Origin: G965205255 sp965205255
GTDB taxonomy: Bacteria; Pseudomonadota; Gammaproteobacteria; Pseudomonadales; Endozoicomonadaceae
Length of the DNA: 64,000 bases
Reading direction: 5' to 3'
Assembly: GCA_965205255.1 (NCBI GenBank)
Contig: OZ242051.1
Span: forward strand, 558,001-622,000
Under the pieces are notes generated by a model. The model was not told the origin of the DNA and did not search any database. It was given only the letters and a program-made list of their open reading frames with translations. Position 1 is the stretch's first letter; every line of letters starts with the position of its first letter. The translations under genes and the position numbers were made by a program. This document shows positions 52,598-60,847 of the stretch, in pieces.

Positions 52598-53584
52598 TTA
52601 GCTGGCATGAAAGGAAATATGACCAGGATTTATAATGACCCCATTACTATTATATTTTCTGCAATTTTCAAACAACCCAGTGGATGAGCTTAACTGACAT
52701 ACAGAGACTGAGTTTGAAAGCTCATTACTGATATAAGCCAGTGTTCCTCTTTTGTTAAAGCTAACAAAGGCAGGTCCGTCAAAGGTTGGGTTGCTGTCTA
52801 ATTTACAGGAACTAAACAAACCAGTACTACTAATGTTGCACAGGGTAATAGAGTTTCCGCCAGTATTTTGAGGTATATAAGCGATGTTATCTGCAGGATT
52901 TAGGGTAATAGCCTGAGGATCTTTCAAAAAATCATTATGCATTATCTGACAATTTTCCAATTTTTTGGTACCGGCTTTTGTATCGCACACAATAACAGAT
53001 GCATTTAAATCTGAGACTGCATATAGCCGAGAATGGATATCGTCGAAGGTGCTGCCTTGCAAATTACTGGGAAAAACATTCGACTTTGTGGCGATACAAT
53101 CTACCAACATACCTGTATGTGAAGAAGAAACAGCGCATACAGCTATTTGTTTAGTTTTTGAACTGGTTACATACGCCAACGTGCCTGAGGCATTAAAAGC
53201 AATAGAAAAAGGCTTTGGAAATGAAGTGGTACCACCTTCTTTGCAATTGATAAATACCCCATCTGATGGGTTAACAGAGCACACAAAAATGGAATCGTGT
53301 TCACTACTTGTTATATAAGCTAGAGCGTTTACCGGATTAAAAACTATAGCACTGGGTGATACGGTAGATGTACTTAAAATACGCTTGCATTTGTCAAGCC
53401 CTCCTGTTTTTCCATCAATATCACATACAGCAAAACCACTACCATTTCTTTCTGTTATATATGCCCTCATTGTTTTATCAGGTACTGTAGAATCGGGTTG
53501 TCTGACTCGTTGTGCACTATTGGCTGTTAATGAAATTAAAAAAAAGGCAATGATTAATACTAAAACTGATTTAAGGTAAATCAT
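52598..53584 (-). CDS. Secreted six-repeat propeller-like protein (paralog A2)
   Basis: The start is placed at ATG 53584, with AAGGGTG six bases upstream; a GTG three codons earlier is possible. The 328 residues have a signal peptide ending near LTANSA and the same mature start as A1 (RQPDSTVP). All six repeats hold a cysteine pair with 10 to 12 residues between (CDIDGKTGGLDKC, CSVNPSDGVFINC, CNISSTGLFSSC, CQLSSSTGLFENC). It is the first gene of the four in transcription order, and the spacing to B2 is only 79 bp. Function is unknown. Confidence 0.75.
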   Translation of the reverse strand: MIYLKSVLVLIIAFFLISLTANSAQRVRQPDSTVPDKTMRAYITERNGSGFAVCDIDGKTGGLDKCKRILSTSTVSPSAIVFNPVNALAYITSSEHDSIFVCSVNPSDGVFINCKEGGTTSFPKPFSIAFNASGTLAYVTSSKTKQIAVCAVSSSHTGMLVDCIATKSNVFPSNLQGSTFDDIHSRLYAVSDLNASVIVCDTKAGTKKLENCQIMHNDFLKDPQAITLNPADNIAYIPQNTGGNSITLCNISSTGLFSSCKLDSNPTFDGPAFVSFNKRGTLAYISNELSNSVSVCQLSSSTGLFENCRKYNSNGVIINPGHISFHAS

Positions 53585-53593
53585 GGGCTGCAC

Positions 53594-54170
53594 CCTTAGT
53601 TACAAAATAAAAAATAGATTAAATGGCAACTCACACCATTGAATACCTGAATCAAGCATCTGATATCAATTTTGTAACCATTATTTTTTTGATGAATTTT
53701 TTATTAGCAATACACTATTTTGATTAAGTTATATTTATTACATAATGTATTTAATCAGAATAAAGAAAACAGGTATTACTCTGTGTAGTCAGATGTATTT
53801 AATTGAATACGTCCGGCGAAGGCATTGTGTTTTGTTACCACCAGTCAAAATTTTTACCAGAAAATCCACCCAAATCGACAAACAAATTATCAACGTAAAA
53901 CAATTATTTGTCCAACATATAAATTGAATAAAATAACTTGTATTCTTGCAGGGTGTTTTTATATTTATAATACTGATAAAGTTGCATTAATTAAAGTTAT
54001 CCCTCAAAGAGATTCTTATAAAAGCATTTATTAATGAATAAGAGTATATGAGATTTATTTTAAAATAAATTTATTTTTTTATTGAATGTAATGCTCCTTG
54101 TAAAAACATACTTTTTATCTATGATAAAAAAAGCATATAGGTTAATAATTAACTTTTTGGAGTCGTTTGA
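53594..54170. other. 577-bp AT-rich intergenic region
   Basis: No supported gene. It should contain the divergent promoters of the propeller cluster and ompW. Confidence 0.5.
54098..54125 (+). promoter_or_regulatory. Possible promoter of ompW
   Basis: TTGTAA (54098) and TATGAT (54120) are separated by 16 bp and lie 46 bp before the ompW start codon. Confidence 0.4.
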
Positions 54171-54851
54171 ATGAAATTACCTTTTGCTGCAGGCGCATTT
54201 CTGGTGTTTATTTTCTCTTCTCGTATTTTTGCTGACACTAATCATTTGTATGATCTACCTGAAGGCTCGTTTATATTTCAGGGTGGCGTTACATTTGTTG
54301 CAGCTTATCCAGATACCACAGATGTTATCAGTTTTCTTCCGTTCAAAAAGGTTGAAACTAAAAGTCAGCTAAGTGGGGCGCTGTCTCTGACCTATCTTTT
54401 TTCGCCGGACTTTGGTATTGAACTTTCTGCTACATTGCCTGCAAATCTGGATCAGACCTTTCTGCCAAGTTCTGCTAAAAAAAGAACAGATACACTTGAT
54501 TACCGGCAAACATCACTGGCATTACAATACTATTCTAGCTTTGAGCATGGCTGGCAGACTTATTTGGGCCTAGGTATCAGTTATCAACAGTTTGACCCTA
54601 AAATAAGTGCATTGGGAAAAAAAAATAATTACAAGCGGATAACTACTGATAGTACTCTCAGCCCTGTTGGGGAAATCGGTGTGAATTACTACTTTAATCA
54701 GCACTGGTTAGTCAACGCATCGATAAGTTACGCCCCCACTACAATTAAAGACAAAGTAATATATATTGACGGGAAAAATGAAGAAGAAGATTCAATTCAA
54801 TACGATTTTAGTGCGATGGTGATTCGTCTGAACATGGGCTGGCGTTTTTAA
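54171..54851 (+). CDS. ompW: OmpW-family outer-membrane protein
   Basis: This 226-residue protein has a signal peptide (cleavage after RIFA). It shows the OmpW outline: a small eight-stranded barrel, GSFIFQGGVTFVAAYPD at the mature N-terminus, SPDFGIELSATLP, YLGLGISYQQF, and a terminal RLNMGWRF with C-terminal phenylalanine for Bam recognition. The ribosome binding site is TTTGGAGTCG. OmpW proteins form a hydrophobic outer-membrane channel. Its last 44 bp overlap the convergent MFS gene. Confidence 0.88.
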   Translation: MKLPFAAGAFLVFIFSSRIFADTNHLYDLPEGSFIFQGGVTFVAAYPDTTDVISFLPFKKVETKSQLSGALSLTYLFSPDFGIELSATLPANLDQTFLPSSAKKRTDTLDYRQTSLALQYYSSFEHGWQTYLGLGISYQQFDPKISALGKKNNYKRITTDSTLSPVGEIGVNYYFNQHWLVNASISYAPTTIKDKVIYIDGKNEEEDSIQYDFSAMVIRLNMGWRF

Positions 54852-56118
54852 TGGAAGAACTTGTTGCCCTGCTCTCTTCCCGTATCCATACCAGTGATAA
54901 AAGTGCAAGACACAGAATAATTAACAACGGTAAAAAGGCAAAACGATAATCACTGACGTTTAACTGTAAGCCCTCATGAGAATGTATTGCTAACAGCTTT
55001 CCTATAACCGGCTGAAGTAATGGTGCAGTAACAATACAGCTGAAATTCAGCAACGCGCTGACGCTATAAAGCCAATTGATGGTAAATAGTTTTCTTGCCA
55101 GTGCAAAAGGTAACATATAGACACTGCAGCTAGCACCCAGTAAAAACAGTAACAAACCGGCAAATACTATAGAAACTGGCACATAAATCAGCAGTACAAA
55201 GCAGATAATGTGAACAGTTGCGCCATAAAACATGACAAGGCGGGGGCGGTTAAAATAACTGGCAACAGCACCGGTTACCGGTGCGCCCGCAGCGACACCG
55301 ATAAAAACTAATGCAATGCTTTGGGTTGCCCATACAGGGTTTTCCGGATAAAGTACTTTCATAAAAGACACCCCCCAAAGACAGGCAAAGGTTGAGATAA
55401 TCGAAAACAGACTAAAACAAAAGATGCAAAGGGCGATAAAAAACGGCTGTTTAACCAAAGTGAGCATATATTTTTCTTTCGTATTGCTATTAATACTGTT
55501 TTCTTTTTGCTCTGAAAGCAATGGAGTGGTCTCGCTGATATTTACTGCCGGGTTATTCTTAACAAAAAGAAAATTGAGAACCGCCAGAAAAAAACCGGTA
55601 GCAGCCAGCAAATACATAGCACTTTGCCAGCCGTGCTTGATGACAAATTCACCAAGCATGCCAGGGCCTGTAGAGGTAATAACCATATTTAACCCTTCCC
55701 AAAGCCCGGTGATTAAAGCAAACCATTTGTCCGGAAACCAACGGCTGATCAGCATCATGGCACAAATGACACCGGGTGCAGAACATACCCCCATCAGCAT
55801 TCGCACAATAATACCCGTGGCGTAGTTGGTTACGTTAGCAAAAACAATGCAAAGAAGCCCCATGAATAATAAAGCTGTGACCAGACAACGCTTTTCACCA
55901 AAGCGCCTTGCCATAACACCAGAATAACCCTGCAACAAAAGATACAGATAAAGCATTGAGCCGGACAAGACACCTACCTGTGTCAGGTTTATGGAGAAAG
56001 CCTTTTCTAAAGGTTGAACCATAAGACCGGGTATGCCTTGCAGTAAAAACTGATACCCAACCAAAACACCACCTGTAAGACACACCAAAATTGCTTTTGG
56101 ATAGTAGGATATAGCCAT
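54808..56118 (-). CDS. Major facilitator superfamily transporter
   Basis: This 436-residue protein has about 12 hydrophobic segments in two halves and a central hydrophilic loop around residues 195-220. MARRFGEKRCLV after helix 2 is the MFS loop motif. The general look recalls the Pht amino acid/nucleoside transporters of Legionella, but I cannot assign a substrate. The C-terminal tail (Ser-rich) is encoded within the 3' end of ompW on the other strand, an overlap of 44 bp. A repeat element lies upstream. Confidence 0.85.
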   Translation of the reverse strand: MAISYYPKAILVCLTGGVLVGYQFLLQGIPGLMVQPLEKAFSINLTQVGVLSGSMLYLYLLLQGYSGVMARRFGEKRCLVTALLFMGLLCIVFANVTNYATGIIVRMLMGVCSAPGVICAMMLISRWFPDKWFALITGLWEGLNMVITSTGPGMLGEFVIKHGWQSAMYLLAATGFFLAVLNFLFVKNNPAVNISETTPLLSEQKENSINSNTKEKYMLTLVKQPFFIALCIFCFSLFSIISTFACLWGVSFMKVLYPENPVWATQSIALVFIGVAAGAPVTGAVASYFNRPRLVMFYGATVHIICFVLLIYVPVSIVFAGLLLFLLGASCSVYMLPFALARKLFTINWLYSVSALLNFSCIVTAPLLQPVIGKLLAIHSHEGLQLNVSDYRFAFLPLLIILCLALLSLVWIREESRATSSSIKNASPCSDESPSH

Positions 56119-56165
56119 TGATTATTACTCTTTTTGTCTTATCAAAGGCTTTACTTTTAAATCCT

Positions 56166-56313
56166 TTGACCAAGACCTGTTCTAACTACTGTTATGAGCA
56201 TGCTTTTATGGCTTGTAGTTAATGGCCAAATGACAAATAATAGTCAGCAACGCCTAACAGCAAGATCAAAAAAATAGTACCATAAAAAGTTTGAAGCCAA
56301 GTATTGATATTAC
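56166..56313. repeat. MITE-like repeat copy between the MFS and uup genes
   Basis: It carries ACTACTGTTATGAGCATGCT, CTAACAGCAAGATCAAAAAA and the end AAGTATTGATATTA. The right end joins the uup stop codon directly. Confidence 0.8.
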
Positions 56314-58235
56314 TATTGTTCTTCCAGCTCTGCCCATCGTTCAATTTTCTCTTCTAACTGTTTATTTAATTGTTCAATGCCTGAAAGTGTTTGCTGAATA
56401 ACCTCTTGCGCCTGACTATAAAAATCGCCGGACGCGGTTTTTTGCTCTAACGCTTGGATTTGCTTTTCAAGGGCCTCTATTTCTGCCGGTAACGCTTCAA
56501 GTTCTTTTTGAAGTTTATAGCTGAGTTTTTTCTTTTGTGCACTCGGTTTTTTTGGATTTGTATCACTTGTTGTCTTTGAAAGCACCTGATTTTTTTCTGT
56601 TTTTTTATTGCCGACTTTAAATAGTCCTGTCTGCGCAAGGGTATCTAATGATCCCCCCTGACTGAGCCAGTCGCAAAAACCACCAACATACTCTTTTATA
56701 CTGCCCTCTCCTTCAAACACTAATGTGCTAGACACTACATTGTCCAAAAAGTCTCTGTCATGGCTGACCAACAACAGTGTACCGGCATAGTCTACAAGAA
56801 TGCTTTCTAACAGTTCTAGCGTTTCTACATCAAGGTCATTGGTGGGTTCGTCCATTACCAACAGGTTAGACGGTTTACTGAACAGTCTTGCCAGTAGTAA
56901 ACGGTTACGCTCGCCGCCAGAGAGTGCTTTTACCGGTGTTCTAGCACGTTTTGGCGAAAACAAAAAATCTTCTAGATAGCTTATAATATGCCGGTCTTTG
57001 CCATTGATACTGATGCGCTCTCGACCTTCTGAAACATTGTCGATAACGGTTTTTTCCAGATCAAGCTGTTCTCTCATCTGATCAAAGTATGCCACTTTTA
57101 ATTTGGTGCCATACCTGACTTTTCCGCCACAGGGTGCAAGATCATCAAGCATTATTTTTAATAATGTTGATTTACCCACACCATTAGCACCGACCAACCC
57201 TACTTTATCGCCACGCATTAAACAAAAGTTAAAATCTTTGATGAGCGTTTTTTCACCAAAATGATGAGAAACATTCATCAGCTCTGCCACCAATTTGCCT
57301 GAGCGTTCGGCACCTTCGACTGAAAACTGTGCTTTGCCCTGTAATGTTCTGCGAGCTTTGCGTTCTTGTCGCATGGCTTCTAATGCTCTTACCCTGCCCT
57401 CATTGCGAGTACGTCTTGCCTTAATGCCCTGGCGAATCCAGCTCTCTTCTTGCGCGAGTCTTTTATCAAAGACTGCATTATGGGTTTGTTCAACAGTAAG
57501 CTGATGAGCTTTACGCGATAGATAAGTGTCGTAGTTACAATTGAAACTTGTCAGGTTTCCACGGTCAAGCTCGATAATGCGGGTAGCCAGTGAGCGTAAA
57601 AAAGCTCTGTCGTGCGTAATGAAAATGATCGCGCCGGCAAAGTTTTTTAACTCTTTCTCAAGCCAGTTAATGGTAATAATATCCATATGGTTAGTGGGTT
57701 CGTCGAGCAACAGAAGCTCGGGGTTATTTACTAATGCGCCTGCCAGTTCAACCCGTCGTCTTCCTCCTCCGGATAACGAACCCATATTGTCATCACCGTT
57801 TAAGTTAAAACGCTCCAGCATTTTCTCTATTCTGCTTTGCAATGACCAGCCGTCCATACTTTCAAGACGTTGCTGTATGTTTTCCAACTTTTTCATATCA
57901 GCATCATCGCTAATATGGTGAGACAAATGGTGCCATTGTGTCAGTAACTCACCTGCTTCGCTTAAACCGGAGGCAATCATATTGTAAACGGTTTGATCAT
58001 CAGCGACAGGCAAGTCCTGATTTAATATGCCTATGCGCAAAGACTCTTTGAAAGAGATATTACCATCGTCTGGGGTCACCTTTCCCGAGATGGACTTGAG
58101 CAAGGTTGACTTGCCTTCACCGTTTCTACCAATTAAACAAACACGTTCTTTGGGGTTTACTCTGAACTCAACCTGACTGAGCAGAGGATGGTCACCGTAA
58201 GCGATGCTGACTTTATTAAAATGTAGTAAACTCAT
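56313..58235 (-). CDS. uup: ABC-F ATPase Uup
   Basis: This 640-residue protein has two ABC domains without membrane segments. Domain 1 has GRNGEGKST, LSGGGRRRVELAG and LLLLDEPTNHMD. Domain 2 has GANGVGKST, LSGGERNRLLLAR and LLVMDEPTNDLD. The C-terminal coiled coil (residues about 550-640, rich in Glu, Lys and Leu) is typical of Uup. ABC-F proteins act on the ribosome; Uup is also linked to transposon excision and replication fork stability in E. coli. The stop codon abuts a repeat element. Confidence 0.92.
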   Translation of the reverse strand: MSLLHFNKVSIAYGDHPLLSQVEFRVNPKERVCLIGRNGEGKSTLLKSISGKVTPDDGNISFKESLRIGILNQDLPVADDQTVYNMIASGLSEAGELLTQWHHLSHHISDDADMKKLENIQQRLESMDGWSLQSRIEKMLERFNLNGDDNMGSLSGGGRRRVELAGALVNNPELLLLDEPTNHMDIITINWLEKELKNFAGAIIFITHDRAFLRSLATRIIELDRGNLTSFNCNYDTYLSRKAHQLTVEQTHNAVFDKRLAQEESWIRQGIKARRTRNEGRVRALEAMRQERKARRTLQGKAQFSVEGAERSGKLVAELMNVSHHFGEKTLIKDFNFCLMRGDKVGLVGANGVGKSTLLKIMLDDLAPCGGKVRYGTKLKVAYFDQMREQLDLEKTVIDNVSEGRERISINGKDRHIISYLEDFLFSPKRARTPVKALSGGERNRLLLARLFSKPSNLLVMDEPTNDLDVETLELLESILVDYAGTLLLVSHDRDFLDNVVSSTLVFEGEGSIKEYVGGFCDWLSQGGSLDTLAQTGLFKVGNKKTEKNQVLSKTTSDTNPKKPSAQKKKLSYKLQKELEALPAEIEALEKQIQALEQKTASGDFYSQAQEVIQQTLSGIEQLNKQLEEKIERWAELEEQ

Positions 58236-58262
58236 AACGAATCTTCAGTAATCAGTAGTTAA

Positions 58263-59006
58263 TCAGTCGCTTTCAGGTATTTGCTTGTCTGAAGCGCTTT
58301 GTGAAACCCTTGCCAGAATGCCTCTCAGTATATTAAGCTCCTGAGTTTCCGGTCTTGCTCTGTTAAACAGCCTGCGAAGCTTTATCATGATATCTCCCGG
58401 GTGTTGCTTAACGATGAAATTAATATCACAGAGTGAAACCTCCAGAGCATCGTAAAACTCAGCCATTGCTTTATGGCTGGGGTAACTTGTCTCTCTATAA
58501 TCTTCATCTGTTTTTTGGTTACTCTGTGACGCAAGCCATATCTCATACGAAAGTATCTGAACCGCCTGAGCAAGGTTTAGCACTGGGTAGTCCGGACTTG
58601 CTGGTATCATGACATGAAAATGACATTGTTGCAGTTCATGATTTGTCAGTCCGGTTTTTTCCCTACCAAATACCAAGGCTACCTGACCGGAGGCAGATTC
58701 ACTAATGACTTTTTCTGCACATTGTTTACAATTGAGCAATGGCCACGGTTTGCCCCGTTTTCGAGCAGAAGTACCAATGACCAACGGGCAGTCATAAATG
58801 GCTTCTTCTAGTGTGTCGACTACACAGATGTTATTGATTCCATCCGCCGCACAGGCAGCCATTACGGAGACTTCATTATCAGGAAAGCGTTGGGGAGATA
58901 CAAGTACAAGATTAGTCAGCCCCATAGTTTTCATAGCCCGAAGTGCTGAACCAATGTTTCCAGGGTGAAAAGTATTAACCAAAACAATACGAATATTTGT
59001 TAGCAT
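58263..59006 (-). CDS. trmJ: tRNA (Cm32/Um32) methyltransferase TrmJ
   Basis: The start is placed at ATG 59006, giving the usual N-terminus MLTNIRIVLVNTFHPGNIG; the frame extends to a TTG at 59021. The 247 residues contain SPOUT/SpoU knot motifs: GNIGSALRAMKTMGL, ALVFGREKTGLTNHEL and VLNLAQAVQILSYE. A C-terminal helical extension carries LRRLFNRARPETQELNILRGI, shown here in parts of the TrmJ signature. It 2'-O-methylates position 32 of tRNA anticodon loops. In many relatives it lies next to iscR or suhB; neither is here. Confidence 0.9.
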   Translation of the reverse strand: MLTNIRIVLVNTFHPGNIGSALRAMKTMGLTNLVLVSPQRFPDNEVSVMAACAADGINNICVVDTLEEAIYDCPLVIGTSARKRGKPWPLLNCKQCAEKVISESASGQVALVFGREKTGLTNHELQQCHFHVMIPASPDYPVLNLAQAVQILSYEIWLASQSNQKTDEDYRETSYPSHKAMAEFYDALEVSLCDINFIVKQHPGDIMIKLRRLFNRARPETQELNILRGILARVSQSASDKQIPESD

Positions 59007-59129
59007 GAAAGTAAATGACAAAAAGGCTTTTCATTAAAAAGCCATAGTATACTCTAATAACATTAAAAACTGGCTTATAATAGCAGCGTATAAATAAAAA
59101 ATATTAAAACGGCAGGTGGGACAGCACTT

Positions 59130-60080
59130 ATGATGAAGAGTTTTTTCCGCTCAAAAGAGTGGGCGTTGTGGGCGTGGGGTGGTCTTTTTCTTATCTTGGT
59201 GTTTATTTTTGCAGATGTTTATTTATCCGTACAGTTTAATAAATGGTATAAAAATTTTTACGACCTATTGCAAGAACCTAAAGACATTAACCTGTTCTGG
59301 TCTGCTCTGAATTTTTTTCTGGTCATTGCATCACTGTCGATAATTATTCGTGTGGTATCCAGGTACCTTGCCAATCACTACACATTAAGATGGCGGCAGG
59401 CAATGACCACCTTTTATATTCCTCTCTGGAAAAAGCTTGATAAAGAAGCCTATGAAGGTTCTTCACAACGAATACAGGAAGATACACAAAAGTTTTCCCG
59501 ACTGGTGGAAGAATTAGGTGAACAACTAATGAGGTCAGTACTTACATTAATAGCCTTTATTCCCATTTTATGGCATTTGAGCAAGGATATTGCCATTCCC
59601 TTTTTGAAGTTTCCCGGTTCGTTGGTTGTTGTTGCTTTGAGCATGTCGCTTGGTGGTCTGATTGTGTCATGGTTTGTAGGGATTAAGCTACCAGGTCTTG
59701 AATATAATAATCAGAAGGTAGAAGCACGTTTTAGAAAACAGTTGGTTTATGGTGAAGATAATAAACAGTATGCAGACCCAAACCTCCTAGCAGAGATGTT
59801 TACCGGCATCAGGATGAACTACAGCCGGTTGTTTCTTCACTATACCTACTTTAATATCTGGAAAAATTTATATTATCAGTTCAATATCATTTTGCCTTAT
59901 TTACTGATGGGTACATCACTGTTTGGAGGATTAATCAGTCTGGGGATTATCGTGCAAACAGGTAATGCGTTTGGCAAAGTGCATGAGGCAGCTTCTGTAT
60001 TACTTGATCGATGGACACAGGTTACCGAATTACGCTCTGTGGTTAAACGCCTGAAAGAGTTTGAAAATACAATCTCATGA
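59130..60080 (+). CDS. SbmA/BacA-like peptide transporter, short form
   Basis: This 316-residue protein lacks roughly the first 90 residues of E. coli SbmA (406). The rest aligns closely by eye: KWYKNFYDLLQ, HYTLRWRQAMT, SQRIQEDTQKF, LTLIAFIPIL, GIKLPGLEYNNQKVEARFRK, LVYGEDN, NYSRLFLHYTYFNI and the ending SVVKRLKEFE. There is no ATPase domain. SbmA/BacA proteins import peptides across the inner membrane using proton motive force, and BacA is needed for chronic intracellular life in rhizobia and Brucella. The start, after GGTGGGACAGCACTT, is clear, so the shortness is genuine in this sequence. Confidence 0.85.
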   Translation: MMKSFFRSKEWALWAWGGLFLILVFIFADVYLSVQFNKWYKNFYDLLQEPKDINLFWSALNFFLVIASLSIIIRVVSRYLANHYTLRWRQAMTTFYIPLWKKLDKEAYEGSSQRIQEDTQKFSRLVEELGEQLMRSVLTLIAFIPILWHLSKDIAIPFLKFPGSLVVVALSMSLGGLIVSWFVGIKLPGLEYNNQKVEARFRKQLVYGEDNKQYADPNLLAEMFTGIRMNYSRLFLHYTYFNIWKNLYYQFNIILPYLLMGTSLFGGLISLGIIVQTGNAFGKVHEAASVLLDRWTQVTELRSVVKRLKEFENTIS

Positions 60081-60363
60081 AAATATATATTTCAGCAACA
60101 GAACTGATAGTTCAAACCTGAAAGTATCTTACTACCACAAGATTTATTCAGCAGGAGAGGTAATGAGTCTCATATTGCTAGTAGTAGAACTCAGGATTCA
60201 ATATCTGTATTTTTGAAGTGCTGGGGGTTGCTGTATGGTACGAGCCGCTCTTTCAAACGACTATGGGCTTTTTTGTCATCCCGTGTGTAGTTGCAGGTTC
60301 GGCAGATTCTGAAACTGTGCGCAAAATGACAAGTCACTTATTAACACCTGTTAGAGACGAAAG

Positions 60364-60615
60364 TTGTTTTTGATAAAGCAAACTGTTATCAGCCTTTTAT
60401 TGCTGGCAAGTGCTGTAAGCTGCTTCGCAGGACTAATTATAACACCTGATCCTAATCAGCTTGTTCATCTTTATATAAAGGGTCAGACAGTTTTTTTTCG
60501 ATACACCTTTAACGTTCACAACGACAGTGCTGCCTGCGCATACCATCTGAAATCCTCTAATTCTATTAATATGTCTGAACACTATCATGAGCTGGTAGTG
60601 TTCAGTTTATTGTGA
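60364..60615 (+). CDS. Possible small secreted protein or fragment
   Basis: The 83-residue frame has only TTG starts. It has a signal-peptide-like start (VISLLLLASAVSCFA-G) and then a short mature part with one cysteine. No good ribosome binding site is seen. The exported look is good, but the odd start and abrupt end suggest a decayed gene of the small secreted class found elsewhere in the window. Confidence 0.3.
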   Translation: MFLIKQTVISLLLLASAVSCFAGLIITPDPNQLVHLYIKGQTVFFRYTFNVHNDSAACAYHLKSSNSINMSEHYHELVVFSLL

Positions 60616-60802
60616 GTACATTAAGTGAAAGTCCTAGGTATGGGAATCCTAATAATCTCAATGTGCATTCTGGAGGTTTCTTTCTAAAACCGATGAAATA
60701 TAATTAGTAGATATTGTTCGCCCTTCCTTGGGAAAAACTCCTGAAATTTTACAGGGACTGATTTCAGATTATGTATGATTCAGTACATTTAAATCATTCA
60801 AT

Positions 60803-60836
60803 AAAAAAAGAGATCACTTTACAGTGACCTCTTTTA
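60803..60836 (-). terminator. Bidirectional rho-independent terminator
   Basis: Arms AGAGATCACT and AGTGACCTCT, with one mismatch, and a TTAC loop are flanked by an A run on the left and a T run on the right. It lies just after the stop of the 488-residue gene on the minus strand. Confidence 0.8.
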
Positions 60837-60847
60837 ATAAAAAAATC

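Noticed and set aside
53745..54034. Two short plus-strand frames upstream of ompW
   Set aside because: Low-complexity basic translations with no ribosome binding site in an AT-rich promoter region.
60100..60363. Possible gene or IS remnant before the 83-residue frame
   Set aside because: No translation matched a family I know and no inverted ends were found.
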